Positions 1-8,851 of a DNA stretch of 64,000 nt are shown piece after piece; positions within the stretch are counted from its first letter, which is position 1; the number at the start of each line of letters is the position of its first letter. The notes under the pieces were generated by a model. It worked only from the letters and a program-made list of their open reading frames with translations. It made no database searches and was not told where the DNA came from. A program made the translations under genes and the position numbers. Source of the stretch: Paraburkholderia agricolaris (GTDB taxonomy: Bacteria; Pseudomonadota; Gammaproteobacteria; Burkholderiales; Burkholderiaceae); assembly GCF_009455635.1 (NCBI RefSeq), contig NZ_QPER01000002.1:2728001-2792000 (forward strand). The letters run 5' to 3'.

Positions 1-277
1 ATGCGTGCGAGTGCACGACCTGGAGGCTGTAGAGGCCGGTATAGCAGAGCAGCAACTGCACGTAGAGCGGTGTGCCGCGAAAAACATAGGTATAGAGCCA
101 GACCGGTCCGGAGATAAAGCGGTTGCGCGACGAGCGGGCAACGGCAAGTGGAACCGCAAGACAGAAACCCAGCCCGATCGAAGCGACGAGCAGCCACAAC
201 GTGATGACAAGACCGCTGTAATGATAGCCGTCGGTGTACAGATAGTTTTGCCAGTATTGCCTGACGAGTTCAATCAC
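1..277 (-). CDS. Basic amino-acid ABC transporter permease, HisM/ArtM type (3' part cut by window edge)
   Basis: This is an inner-membrane permease half of a polar amino-acid importer. The visible 92 N-terminal residues read as a HisM-like protein: a short lead, a transmembrane segment (LWLLVASIGLGFCLAVPLAV), then the family motif FRGTPLYVQLLL. I chose the GTG start because it overlaps the stop of the upstream permease by 4 bp (GTGA), which implies translational coupling. The remainder, and presumably the hisP-like ATPase, lie to the left of the window. The partner permease and the periplasmic binding protein lie directly upstream on the same strand. Confidence in the family is high. Substrate (Lys/Arg/Orn/His class) is inferred from the binding protein. 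Confidence 0.88.
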   Translation of the reverse strand, partial: MIELVRQYWQNYLYTDGYHYSGLVITLWLLVASIGLGFCLAVPLAVARSSRNRFISGPVWLYTYVFRGTPLYVQLLLCYTGLYSLQVVHSHA

Positions 278-963
278 AGCGCGGCCCTCCGTACGCCCAT
301 CGAATAGCGTTTTTCCAGCCAGATCAAAACAAGGTTCGACACGGTGGTGATCGCAAGATAGATCGCCCCTGCTGTCAACGTGAAAAAGAAGAACTGCAAG
401 GTACTCTTGCCTGCGTCCTGAGACGCCTTGACCACGTCGGAGAGACCGATGATCGAAACCAGCGCGGTGGCCTTGACCAGCACCTGCCAGTTGTTGCCGA
501 TACCCGGCAGGGCGAAGCGCATCATTTGCGGGAACATGATGCGGCTAAATACGCGCCATGAGCTCATGCCGTAGGCAAAACCTGCTTCGAGTTGCCCTCG
601 CGGAACCGCGAGAAAGGCGCCGCGAAATGTCTCGGTAAAGTAAGCGCCGTAGATAAAACCGAGCGTGATGACACCGGCAACAAACGGGTCGATGTCGATC
701 TGATCGAGACCCAGCGCGTCGGTCAGATTATTGAGCAGGATCTGAATACCGTAGAACAGCAGCAGCATCAGCACGAGGTCGGGAACAGAGCGAATCAGCG
801 TCGTATAAATCGTGCCGATGCGAGACAACACCCGGTTGGGCGACAGTTTCGCCGCGGCGCCGCCCAGGCCCAGCAGGAACGAAGCGGCCAGCGACAACAT
901 TGCCAGCTTGATCGTTTCCCACATGCCTGCAAGAAGAAGCGGGCCGAATCCGTGAAAAGACAT
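274..963 (-). CDS. Basic amino-acid ABC transporter permease, HisQ/ArtQ type
   Basis: This is the second inner-membrane permease of the amino-acid importer (229 aa, normal for HisQ). It has several hydrophobic helices, and the typical motif stretch IRSVPDLVLMLLLFYG occurs in the first half. The binding-protein-dependent transport EAA region (GMSSWRVFSRIMFPQMMRFALPGIGNN) lies in the second half. A longer reading frame exists, but the start beginning MSFHGFG is preferred. It has AAGGAT about 9 nt upstream and matches the normal N-terminus of the family. The gene overlaps the next permease by 4 bp and lies about 150 bp downstream of the binding-protein gene. Together they form a HisJ-Q-M type operon. 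Confidence 0.9.
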   Translation of the reverse strand: MSFHGFGPLLLAGMWETIKLAMLSLAASFLLGLGGAAAKLSPNRVLSRIGTIYTTLIRSVPDLVLMLLLFYGIQILLNNLTDALGLDQIDIDPFVAGVITLGFIYGAYFTETFRGAFLAVPRGQLEAGFAYGMSSWRVFSRIMFPQMMRFALPGIGNNWQVLVKATALVSIIGLSDVVKASQDAGKSTLQFFFFTLTAGAIYLAITTVSNLVLIWLEKRYSMGVRRAAL

Positions 964-1109
964 GCTTAGGTATCCTTCATGGCGAGGCGTTTGATCGCGC
1001 AACGCAGTTGCTGCGCGCCACCGGTTTCGGAAACTTGAACAGATAGACGCCGCGCCGCCGCGCGGCGAGTGGATCGTGTCAATCCGGGAGAAAAGCGCTG
1101 AGCTGCCGC

Positions 1110-1883
1110 TCAGCCGCCATAGACGTCGAAGTCGAAGTACTTCTTCTCGAGCTTCTTGTAGGTGCCGTCTTTGATGATGTCGGCGATCGCCTGGTCAATC
1201 TTCACCCTCAGGTCGGCGTCTTCCTTGCGCATGCCGATGCCCGCGCCATTACCCAGGACCTTCTCGTCGACGATATCCTTGCCGGCGAACGCAAAGCCTG
1301 CGCCGCGCGGCGTCTTCAGGAAACCGATTTCAGCTTCCACCGCATCTTGCAGCGATGCGTCGAGGCGCCCCGAAAGCAGGTCGGTATAGACCTGATCCTG
1401 GTTCTGGTACGGCACGACCTTTGCGCCCTTCGGCTCCCAGTAGGTCTTCGCGTAGGTTTCCTGGATCGTGCCCTGTTCGACCCCGATCGTCTTGCCGGCC
1501 AGCGATTGCGGCGTGGGCAGCAGCGGCGAGCCCGCCTTCGCGACGAGGCGCGTCGGCGTGTTGAACAGTTTCGACGAGAACGCAACCTGTTCCGCGCGTT
1601 GCGGCGTCATCGACATCGAAGACAGCACGCCATCGAATTTTTTCGCCTTCAGCGCGGGAATCATGCCGTCGAAGTCATTTTCAACCCACACGCATCTGGC
1701 CTTCAAACGCGCGCAGATTTCGTTGCCAAGGTCGACGTCAAAGCCGACAAGCTTGCCGTCCGGGCCCTTGGACTCAAACGGCGGATAGCTGGCATCCACG
1801 CCGAAGCGCACGGTCGACCAGTCTTTCGCATACGCACCGGTTGCAATGGCGGCAAGCGCGAGGCACAGAACAAACTTCTTCAT
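1110..1883 (-). CDS. Periplasmic lysine/arginine/ornithine (histidine)-type binding protein
   Basis: This 257-aa protein has a clear Sec signal peptide (MKKFVLCLALAAIATGAYA, cut after AYA). The mature part belongs to the SBP_bac_3 family: VRFGVDASYPPFESKGPDGKLVGFDVDLG near the start, then MIPALKAKKFDGVLSSMSMTPQR, which is highly typical of ArgT/HisJ/ArtJ. It captures basic amino acids or derivatives such as opines in the periplasm and hands them to the two permeases encoded downstream. It is the first gene of the operon and is preceded by a 340-bp non-coding region carrying four TGTNTANACA palindromes, the likely operators. The exact ligand cannot be read from sequence. Confidence 0.9.
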   Translation of the reverse strand: MKKFVLCLALAAIATGAYAKDWSTVRFGVDASYPPFESKGPDGKLVGFDVDLGNEICARLKARCVWVENDFDGMIPALKAKKFDGVLSSMSMTPQRAEQVAFSSKLFNTPTRLVAKAGSPLLPTPQSLAGKTIGVEQGTIQETYAKTYWEPKGAKVVPYQNQDQVYTDLLSGRLDASLQDAVEAEIGFLKTPRGAGFAFAGKDIVDEKVLGNGAGIGMRKEDADLRVKIDQAIADIIKDGTYKKLEKKYFDFDVYGG

Positions 1884-1961
1884 AAACTCTCCAGAGACGG
1901 ACTTCGAGGCGCTGAACGGTGCAGGGGTGAGCTGTCCCTAAACCGTGGGTTCTACCCGACG

Positions 1962-2210
1962 ATCCTGTATAGACAGGATGGTTTTTGTTCGTGTGTTGCT
2001 GCATCACCATATGTTGTATAGACAGCATAGTAGCGAGTCGTCTTTCGACATCGCAACTAGGGTTTGCGCGCATGACGCACGATCTACGCTCGAATTTACG
2101 GGAGTTTACAAATACCTGCGATAAGCTGAAGCGGTGCTACCTCTACGTAAGCCGTCTTTGTTGTATATACATTCAGGGTTTGCCATCTCCTCCTCAAGCT
2201 GTCTAGACAG
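1962..2210 (-). promoter_or_regulatory. Cluster of four TGTNTANACA palindromes upstream of the amino-acid ABC operon
   Basis: Four related inverted repeats lie in the 340-bp gap (1884-2223) between the binding-protein gene and lysE-like gene: ATCCTGT-ATAG-ACAGGAT at 1962-1979, a TGTATAGACA copy around 2011-2028, TGTATATACA at 2162-2171 and CTGTCTAGACAG at 2199-2210. All fit TGTNTANACA. This form is known for HutC/NagR-subfamily GntR regulators (established for that family). Assignment to such a regulator here is inference, because no HutC-type gene is in the window. No protein-coding gene was seen in this gap. Confidence 0.6.
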
Positions 2211-2223
2211 CATTATTCTGGTG

Positions 2224-2832
2224 TCAACTGAACGCGACATAAAGCGCCACGAGGATCATGCAGCTGCCGAACACCCACCCTTGAATCCGCAACGCACGTG
2301 CTGATTGAAACCGGCGGAGAATCAGCTGGCCGCCGGCTATCCATGGAAAGTGGCAAGCCACGCACACGACAAGAAAGGCGGCCGTGAGTTGAAAGACCTG
2401 CGTCGGCAGCGATTGAGCGGAATCGAGAAACTGGGAAAACATCACCAGAATCATCGAGTGAATCTTGGGGTTGAAGATTACGGATAGAAATCCGTCCCCG
2501 GCGCGCAGCCGCACAGCCTCCCCTTCGCCGCTGCTCGACGATCTGGCTGATGAACGGAAAAATCCCCAGGCGAGGTAGAGCAGATAGACGGTACCCGCCC
2601 ATTTGAGCAGCATCTGGATTTCAGGGTGGCCATGCAAGGCCTTCCCCAAACCCATTCCATAGATGACGCACAGCGCCAGATTCGCCAATTCGAAGCCGGC
2701 CCAGAATGGAATCGAACCCGCCACGCCATAGCGGCCGCCGGCGGTCGCGAGAACTGTGTTGCCAGGCCCGGGGCTCACCACCATGGGTACGGTGTAGCCA
2801 AAAAACAGGATCCAGATGTTCCATGAAATCAT
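2224..2832 (-). CDS. LysE/RhtB-family amino-acid exporter
   Basis: This 202-aa integral membrane protein has the LysE/RhtB signature near the start (VSPGPGNTVLATAGGRYG), followed by about six hydrophobic segments. The family exports amino acids or homoserine-lactone-like metabolites by proton antiport. An AAGG lies a short distance upstream of the ATG. It is divergent from a GcvA-type LysR regulator 134 bp away, a common arrangement in which the LysR controls the exporter. Its 3' end abuts the palindrome cluster serving the amino-acid ABC importer. The exported substrate is unknown. Confidence 0.88.
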   Translation of the reverse strand: MISWNIWILFFGYTVPMVVSPGPGNTVLATAGGRYGVAGSIPFWAGFELANLALCVIYGMGLGKALHGHPEIQMLLKWAGTVYLLYLAWGFFRSSARSSSSGEGEAVRLRAGDGFLSVIFNPKIHSMILVMFSQFLDSAQSLPTQVFQLTAAFLVVCVACHFPWIAGGQLILRRFQSARALRIQGWVFGSCMILVALYVAFS

Positions 2833-2966
2833 GAATAAACCTTATGTCGGCAAACCGTTGGGAACAGCGCGCCCGTCCAGGACGTGTGTGATTAGAAGCG
2901 ACTTCCTCCCGGGTCACAAACGGGTTATCTTCATGCTCTCGATAAGATGAAGTAATCGACCAATCC

Positions 2967-3839
2967 ATGCGACGCCTGCCCCCGCTCGGTGCGCTGCGGG
3001 CCTTCGAGGCCGCGGCGAAGCATCTGAGTTTTACCCGTGCTGCCGCCGAACTTTGTGTGACGCAGGCGGCCATCAGTCATCAGATCCGTCAACTCGAGGC
3101 GTGGCTGGGCGTGCGCCTTTTCGAGCGCCGAGGACATGCGCTGAAGCTCACCGCCAAAGGTGAAACCTATCTTCCGGAACTGGCAGGTGCGCTCGATCGC
3201 ATCGCGGCGGCAACCGTGCGCCTCATGGAACCCGATGAGCGGCCGTTGCGCATTACCGTGCTGCCGTCGTTCGCTTCGCGATGGCTGGTGCCGCGTCTTG
3301 AAACATTCCGTGCTTTGCACCCGGCCATCGACGTACGTCTCGATAGTTCGGCGGACGTCTGGCCGTTTGCCACCGAACGCTTCGATCTAGGCATTCGCTC
3401 AGGACTCGGAAAATGGACAGGTCTGAGGGCCGACCTGATCGCGCGGGAAACGCTGAGTCCGGTCTGCAGTCCGAAGCTCGCTGATGGGCCGCCGGCCATT
3501 CGGGTTCCGGCTGACCTGCGCCACGTCCGTTTGCTGCACGACACACCGAGACAGGCATGGCAACACTGGTGTGACGAGGCCGGGGTGCATGGGCTCGACA
3601 TGGAGACAGGCGCTTCGTTTAACGACGCCAGCCTCGCATTGCAAGCCGCAGTGGATGGACAGGGGGTTGCGTTAGGCCGCCTCATGCTCGCTCAGGACGA
3701 GCTTCGCAGTGGCCGCCTGGTACAGCCTTTCGACATTGTGCTGCCCAACGACTACAGCTACTGGCTGGTTTATCCGCCAGCCGTATTGAACCGCCCAAAC
3801 GCCGCTGCATTCCGCACGTGGCTGTTGTCGGAAGCATAA
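2967..3839 (+). CDS. LysR-family transcriptional regulator, GcvA-like
   Basis: This 290-aa LysR regulator begins with the GcvA-type sequence RRLPPLGALRAFEAAAKHLS. The winged-helix reader follows (SFTRAAAELCVTQAAISHQI, then LEAWLGVRLFERRG). Residues ~90-290 form the effector-binding domain. It is divergent from the LysE exporter and is its probable regulator. A small protein gene follows after 13 bp, likely co-transcribed. The effector is unknown. Confidence 0.9.
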   Translation: MRRLPPLGALRAFEAAAKHLSFTRAAAELCVTQAAISHQIRQLEAWLGVRLFERRGHALKLTAKGETYLPELAGALDRIAAATVRLMEPDERPLRITVLPSFASRWLVPRLETFRALHPAIDVRLDSSADVWPFATERFDLGIRSGLGKWTGLRADLIARETLSPVCSPKLADGPPAIRVPADLRHVRLLHDTPRQAWQHWCDEAGVHGLDMETGASFNDASLALQAAVDGQGVALGRLMLAQDELRSGRLVQPFDIVLPNDYSYWLVYPPAVLNRPNAAAFRTWLLSEA

Positions 3840-3852
3840 GGAGACTGATGTC

Positions 3853-4134
3853 ATGGAGCGCGCTGAATTCCTCGCGGCCACCCGGCAATTGGCAGCGGCC
3901 GCTGAGATTCTAGCCAGGGCCGGCCCACAGAATCTGCAGTCCGATGCTTTCCAGATGCTCGCGTTCTTTCGTCAGTACGAGCACACAGGTCCCGCTCTGA
4001 ATGCGCCCGCGACATCCGACGACGCACTGTTTGCGAGCACCGGCCACGCAGCACTCACCATGGCTGGACGCAACGAGTTTGCCGCCTCACACGCGCTTCT
4101 CAAGCAGGCCCAAGCGCTCTTATCTGCTGTGTGA
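3853..4134 (+). CDS. Small hypothetical protein downstream of LysR
   Basis: This 93-aa, Ala-rich, probably helical cytoplasmic protein has no recognised domain. Support for it being real: a good ribosome-binding site (AAGGAGA, about 9 nt before the ATG), a position 13 bp behind the LysR gene on the same strand, and a full-length frame that fills the space up to the convergent phospholipase gene. It lacks a signal peptide or membrane segment. The function is not recognised. Confidence 0.55.
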   Translation: MERAEFLAATRQLAAAAEILARAGPQNLQSDAFQMLAFFRQYEHTGPALNAPATSDDALFASTGHAALTMAGRNEFAASHALLKQAQALLSAV

Positions 4135-4222
4135 AAACCGTTTACACCGGCGTTGCGAGCAAAACGGAAAAAGCGCTCGCATGAGCGCTCCGAGGCAACC
4201 AGGACCTTATGCGTGCAAACGC

Positions 4223-6250
4223 CTACGCAGCAGCCGGATCGCTGATGAGATCGCTGCCGTTTTCGAGCCGCCCCGCAAAGCGCCGCAAAAACGCATGCTG
4301 CACGTCGACCATGACGCTGAAGTCGTACCAGTTCCCGCTCGATGCCACCGGCCAGCTCGTTTCCGCCGTCGCACCCGCGGCGACCGTGAAGGTCCAAGGG
4401 CCGTCGGTTCGATAGGCGTTCGATACCACCGTGAACGTACACGGGCCTGCGCCGCTATTCATCAGCGTCAGATAGACGGCGCTGTTGGCGACGTCGTAGC
4501 AGACACGAATCTCCGGATTGGCAGCCGTGGTTCCCACCGTAGCCGCCACGTCGCCGGCAAATAGCCGCAAGAAACCATTCGCGCCGCGCAGTGCGAGGCC
4601 ATATTGCGTGCCGGTCAACGCCGAAGCGCTCCACGAGTCCGTCAGTTGCATGCCGGTATCGACCGCATAGCGGCGCGGCGGATTCGCCGGTGTCGCGATG
4701 TCGTACGCCGAGAACGCCGCACCTTGTGCGCCACCGTTCGCGACGATCAACCACAGCGCCGCCGTCGACGGATCGACGCGCGCGCTCGCATGGAACTCAT
4801 ACGGCAATGCCTTCGAGGGACGGGTACCCGGTTCCTGTTTCGGCATCGACTGGGTGGACGGAATCGTCGGCGCGGGCAAGGTGCTGCATTGCAGATTCGC
4901 CGCGGCGACGTAGCCACTGGTGTCCGGCAGCGACGGCCATACCGTGTCGGGACTGCCGAAGTTGAACGCAGCGGTCAGATCGCCGCATACCGCGCGACGC
5001 CATGTACTGATGTTCGGGCAATGCACGCCAAAACGCTTCTCGATGAATTGAATCACCGACGTGTGATCGAACACCTGTGAACACACGTAGCCGCCTTTGC
5101 TCCACGGCGAAATCACCGTCATCGGCACGCGAAAGCCGAGACCGATCGGCTGGCCGCCGTAGACTTCGCCGGTGGTCGTCATGGTGGTCTTGCCTTCGCT
5201 TGCGGAGCCGGGCGGTGTTGGCGGTGGATCGTGATCGAAGAAGCCGCCCTGTTCGTCGTAGTTCAGCAGGAACACCGTTTTCGACCAGACGTCCGGCGTC
5301 GCGACGAGTCCGGCCAGCAGACGCGCGGTCAGATCCTCGCCGTACGAGGGGCGATAGTTCGCATGTTCCGACAGCGCCGCCGGCGCAACGATCCACGACA
5401 CCTGCGGCAAGGTGCCCGCGGCGACATCGGCGGCGAATGCCTGCGCGATGTCGGGGACGGTCGCGAGGCCTTTCCTGTAGAGGTTGCTGCCGGCCGGCGC
5501 GGTCTTGAAGCTTTGAAACCACGCGAGCGCGTTGTCGTCGAAGTTGTCGGTCTGTTGATAGACTTTCCAGCTGATGTTCGCGGCTTCGAGCGTCTCGGCT
5601 AATGTGGGCCAGTTGAAACCCGGTGTGGGCTCCGTATTGTCGAGCGTCGGCGGCTGACCGACCGACAAGCCGTTACTGCCGCTAAACAGATGCAGACGAT
5701 TCGGATTGGTCGCCGTAAACACCGAGCAATGGTACTGGTCGCAGATCGTGAACGCGTCAGCGAGCGAATAGTAGAAGTTCAGATCGGTGCGCGTGAAGTA
5801 GCTCATGCCGAGCCCCGGCGCGCGTGCCGTGTTCCACGCATTGTAGAGACCGTTATTCCACATCGCGATGTCAGTCGGGTAGCTCATCGCCGGCGCGTCG
5901 GCACACATGGCGCTGGTAGTCGTCGAGTCCATGTGGAAGGGCAGAATATAGCCGTCCGGATTGCCGGGGTATGGCTGTTTCCACACCGCGTTACCGTTGG
6001 GCAGCGTGATTGCCATCCGGTCGTTGAAACCCCGCACGCCGCGCAGCGTGCCGTAGTAATGATCGAACGCGCGGTTTTCCTGCATGAACACGACAATGTG
6101 CTGGATGTCGTTGATCGTGCCGGTGGTGTTGTTGGCGGGTGTCGCCAGTGCGTCGCGGATCAGCGCAGGCATCATCGAAGCAGCCGCCGATGCGCCGACT
6201 GAACCGGCCGCGAGACGCAGGAACTGACGTCTTTGATTCGAAATTTTCAT
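4223..6250 (-). CDS. plcN: Phosphocholine-specific (non-haemolytic type) phospholipase C
   Basis: This 675-aa secreted phosphoesterase is Tat-exported: the N-terminus carries RRQFLRLAAGSVGAS, a twin-arginine signal. The phosphoesterase domain (residues ~45-430) starts IQHIVVFMQENRAFDHYYG and contains the HDPPPTPPG and DHTSVIQFIEKRFG segments typical of PlcN/PlcH. The C-terminal ~200 residues form two repeats of the bacterial phospholipase C C-terminal type (STAALWLIVANGG; SNAYRTDGPWTFTV). It hydrolyses phospholipid head groups outside the cell and supplies phosphate and choline. It follows two lipoprotein genes on the same strand. The PlcN versus PlcH/acid-phosphatase-like subtype is inferred from the overall sequence. 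Confidence 0.9.
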   Translation of the reverse strand: MKISNQRRQFLRLAAGSVGASAAASMMPALIRDALATPANNTTGTINDIQHIVVFMQENRAFDHYYGTLRGVRGFNDRMAITLPNGNAVWKQPYPGNPDGYILPFHMDSTTTSAMCADAPAMSYPTDIAMWNNGLYNAWNTARAPGLGMSYFTRTDLNFYYSLADAFTICDQYHCSVFTATNPNRLHLFSGSNGLSVGQPPTLDNTEPTPGFNWPTLAETLEAANISWKVYQQTDNFDDNALAWFQSFKTAPAGSNLYRKGLATVPDIAQAFAADVAAGTLPQVSWIVAPAALSEHANYRPSYGEDLTARLLAGLVATPDVWSKTVFLLNYDEQGGFFDHDPPPTPPGSASEGKTTMTTTGEVYGGQPIGLGFRVPMTVISPWSKGGYVCSQVFDHTSVIQFIEKRFGVHCPNISTWRRAVCGDLTAAFNFGSPDTVWPSLPDTSGYVAAANLQCSTLPAPTIPSTQSMPKQEPGTRPSKALPYEFHASARVDPSTAALWLIVANGGAQGAAFSAYDIATPANPPRRYAVDTGMQLTDSWSASALTGTQYGLALRGANGFLRLFAGDVAATVGTTAANPEIRVCYDVANSAVYLTLMNSGAGPCTFTVVSNAYRTDGPWTFTVAAGATAETSWPVASSGNWYDFSVMVDVQHAFLRRFAGRLENGSDLISDPAAA

Positions 6251-6358
6251 CAGGTCACCTTGGAGAAATCAGAGCGCGCGCAATGCGCTGGCAGGCAATG
6301 AGCAGGCGTTGCGCGCGGGGTGTTCATCGGGTGCTTTAAGTTGTCGCCTTGGCGTGCT

Positions 6359-6565
6359 TCACGGTGCGCAATGCAGCGTCGATTTCGCTACCGCGGGAGT
6401 CGATGCACCCGCGTCGGGCTGACTCGCCGCAGGCGGGGTCGATGCAGTGCTCTTCGGAGCGTCGCCTTTGCCGCCGCCGCACGCGCCCAGCAGCAGCACC
6501 ATCGCAGCCGCGCCGCAGCACCTGATAAGGGCGGAGCGATCCACCCGTGATTGATATCGGTTCAT
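6359..6565 (-). CDS. Small lipoprotein
   Basis: This 68-aa predicted lipoprotein has a hydrophobic signal ending in a lipobox (LLLGAC, Cys29). It is followed by GGG and a short Ala/Ser/Pro/Thr-rich tail. It sits 13 bp downstream of the phosphoesterase-LamG lipoprotein and about 108 bp upstream of the phospholipase C gene, all on one strand. It may be a processing, anchoring or secretion helper for the enzymes, but this is only suggested by position. No family recognised. Confidence 0.6.
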   Translation of the reverse strand: MNRYQSRVDRSALIRCCGAAAMVLLLGACGGGKGDAPKSTASTPPAASQPDAGASTPAVAKSTLHCAP

Positions 6566-6578
6566 CGGATCTCCTCGT

Positions 6579-8603
6579 TCAAGGCAACAGTGAAGCCAGC
6601 GATCGCTTCGACGCGAACAGCGAAAGCACCTGCTGCTGCGTGATCACCTTGTTCCACATCGCCAGGTCGTTGTAGGTCATCGTGCCCAACGCACCGTTAC
6701 CACTTGAGTAGTAGTTGCCGAGCGCATCTTCGTTCAGGCCGATGCTTGAATAGATGCCTGCGATCTTGGCCACGTTCATCCCGGCGAGACTTAGCGGAGC
6801 GCTCTGCAAGCCATAGATCGGATCGTCGACGTAAGCCGTCGCGGTAAGCGCAACGGTGTCAACCGTGATCGCCACGTACACCCAGGCATTCTTCGTGAAG
6901 GGAAGCGACGTATCTGCGCGGTTGCTGCCGTCGCCGATGTTGAACGCGAACGAGCCGTTTTCCTGCGCGATCACGAAGCCTGGATTGCGGCCTGAATTCC
7001 AGTCCTTGTTGCCGATCGCCGGCGAGTCGCCCTGGCTATCATCCGAGTTGAACCAGAAGCCAATCGAGAACTGCGCGTGCGTGCTGACGTCGTCCGCGAG
7101 CTTCATGCCGTTCAGGGCGTTGGACGCGCTGTTCAGCGACGCGACTTGCATCGCCTTACCGCTGAAGTTGTCGGCAACCAGCGATTCGGTCGTGGTCGAT
7201 GCCGGATCGAACTGTTGCAGTGAGACGCTGGGCGTGATCGCATCGGCGAGGCCGGTGTCGAACGAGAAGAAGTGAATCAGGCCACTGGCGAGCGTGCTGT
7301 CGAGCATTACCGGCTGCACGTAGCTGATCTGGGCGAGCGACGAAAGCGCTGCGGTGCCAGCAACGAGGGTGTAGTTGAACGTATAGATGCCGTTGGCCGT
7401 TTTGCCGAGCTGGCTGTCGACGTAAGACGTCGCGTTGCCGGGCAAGGTCGCGATCAGCGTACCGTCGCGGTACAACTGGTATTGCGCGGGCGCCGTGACC
7501 GGCGCCACCCATGACAACGCGAGGCTCGCCTGATCGGCGCCTGGTGTCGAGCTCAGCGCACGCGGCGCACTGCCGCTGAGCAAGGTGGTTCCGTCGATGG
7601 CGTAGGTGAGCGGATCAGACGGGATCGCGAACCAGCCGAGTACGGTCGGCGTCACGTCGGCCTGGGTTGCGCCGGTGGCGAGTTGTGCGAGCGTGGGTGC
7701 GGCAGCGATAGCGCCGGGCGCGGTGGTTGTCCCGCCCACGGTCAGCGGCTGATTCGACGCAATAAAAGCAGTCTCATTCGAGAGCAGCGGCAAGCCGCTT
7801 TCCGTGCCGGTCGAGTCGAGCCCCTGATCGGTCGTGACCATCACCAGCCACTTTTCGTTGACACCAGACTGGCTTTGCCGCGCCGCAATGGCTGTGAGCA
7901 ACTGGCCGACTTTCTGGTCAGCGGTCGCAAGAGCGTTCGGATAGCCGGCTTGCAGGCCGGAACTGGCTGCGACGGTAGCCGGTCCAGTCAGGTTCGCGAA
8001 CACCAGATCGGCGCTACCGGTATTAATTGATTTGCTGGCGGCGTCGACCACGCAACTATCGACTCCCGCGCAATCCACCGCTGTATCGACGTACCCAGCG
8101 GAGATCGCCGGGGACAACAGAGCATTCAACGTGCTCCAGCTATCGAAGGTGGCCGTTTTCCAGTTGCCCGCCTGTTTGATGCGCTTGAACAGCGTGTCCG
8201 CCTGGATCGCCTGGCCAGCGTAATCGCTGCGCACGCCGTGACGGTTGGCCCACGTGCCGGTCAGCACGGTGGCCCAGCCGGGGCCGGCGAGCGTGGCCTG
8301 CTGCGTGGTCGTGCCGCTCACGCCACCCGCCAGCGCGGGCACGATGGCAAGCCTGGCGAGATTCGGCGCCGTCTTCTGGGCAATCGCCTGCTGGAGCGCG
8401 GTGTACTGCACCCCCGAAATGCCGATCACCAATGCCTTCTGACTGGCGGTGCCGGCCGGTGTACCCGGAACAGCCGGTTGCGCGACGGCCGGTGTTGAAG
8501 AACTCCCGACACCACCGCCACATCCTGCCAACCCGAAAGAACACGCCAATGCCGTTAAGACGGCAATCGCACTGCCCCACCTGCGTTGTTTCTGGTCCGT
8601 CAT
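6579..8603 (-). CDS. Lipoprotein with alkaline-phosphatase/type I phosphodiesterase fold and C-terminal LamG-like domain
   Basis: This 674-aa predicted lipoprotein has the lipobox LAGC at Cys28. The start used is the internal ATG with GGGAG just upstream; a 13-residue longer form lacks a sensible leader. Residues ~65-320 resemble nucleotide pyrophosphatase/phosphodiesterases (KALVIGISGVQYTAL; GPGWATVLTGTWANRHGVRS). The usual Asp-His metal pair (TTDHG) reads TTDQG here, so one metal ligand may be lost. A fibronectin-like linker (~375-450) precedes a concanavalin/LamG-like domain (~460-674, HFFSFDTGLAD... SIGFWFNSDD). It probably acts at the cell surface on phosphate esters or binds glycans. 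It is the first gene of the run that ends in phospholipase C. Confidence 0.75.
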   Translation of the reverse strand: MTDQKQRRWGSAIAVLTALACSFGLAGCGGGVGSSSTPAVAQPAVPGTPAGTASQKALVIGISGVQYTALQQAIAQKTAPNLARLAIVPALAGGVSGTTTQQATLAGPGWATVLTGTWANRHGVRSDYAGQAIQADTLFKRIKQAGNWKTATFDSWSTLNALLSPAISAGYVDTAVDCAGVDSCVVDAASKSINTGSADLVFANLTGPATVAASSGLQAGYPNALATADQKVGQLLTAIAARQSQSGVNEKWLVMVTTDQGLDSTGTESGLPLLSNETAFIASNQPLTVGGTTTAPGAIAAAPTLAQLATGATQADVTPTVLGWFAIPSDPLTYAIDGTTLLSGSAPRALSSTPGADQASLALSWVAPVTAPAQYQLYRDGTLIATLPGNATSYVDSQLGKTANGIYTFNYTLVAGTAALSSLAQISYVQPVMLDSTLASGLIHFFSFDTGLADAITPSVSLQQFDPASTTTESLVADNFSGKAMQVASLNSASNALNGMKLADDVSTHAQFSIGFWFNSDDSQGDSPAIGNKDWNSGRNPGFVIAQENGSFAFNIGDGSNRADTSLPFTKNAWVYVAITVDTVALTATAYVDDPIYGLQSAPLSLAGMNVAKIAGIYSSIGLNEDALGNYYSSGNGALGTMTYNDLAMWNKVITQQQVLSLFASKRSLASLLP

Positions 8604-8851
8604 CCGTCGCTCCCAGACAGAGCTGACGGGGCACGGTTCCATGCCGGGCGTCAGCGGGTGATTGAAGAGCTACGGACTGTACACAAAGATAATTGCAACA
8701 CAACGCAACAATACGCAACAAAACAACAACTTCCTTACAACTCCTTATCTGACATATCAGTGTCAAACCGACATGGGAAACGCGCGCGGGAGGCGGGGCA
8801 AACCAGATGACCGGCAACGGTCACGGCACGAGGCTCGCCGCTGGGCCACAA

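Noticed and set aside
1..307. Plus-strand frame at the left edge
   Set aside because: It is the antisense of the HisM-type permease, whose minus-strand translation has clear membrane helices and family motifs.
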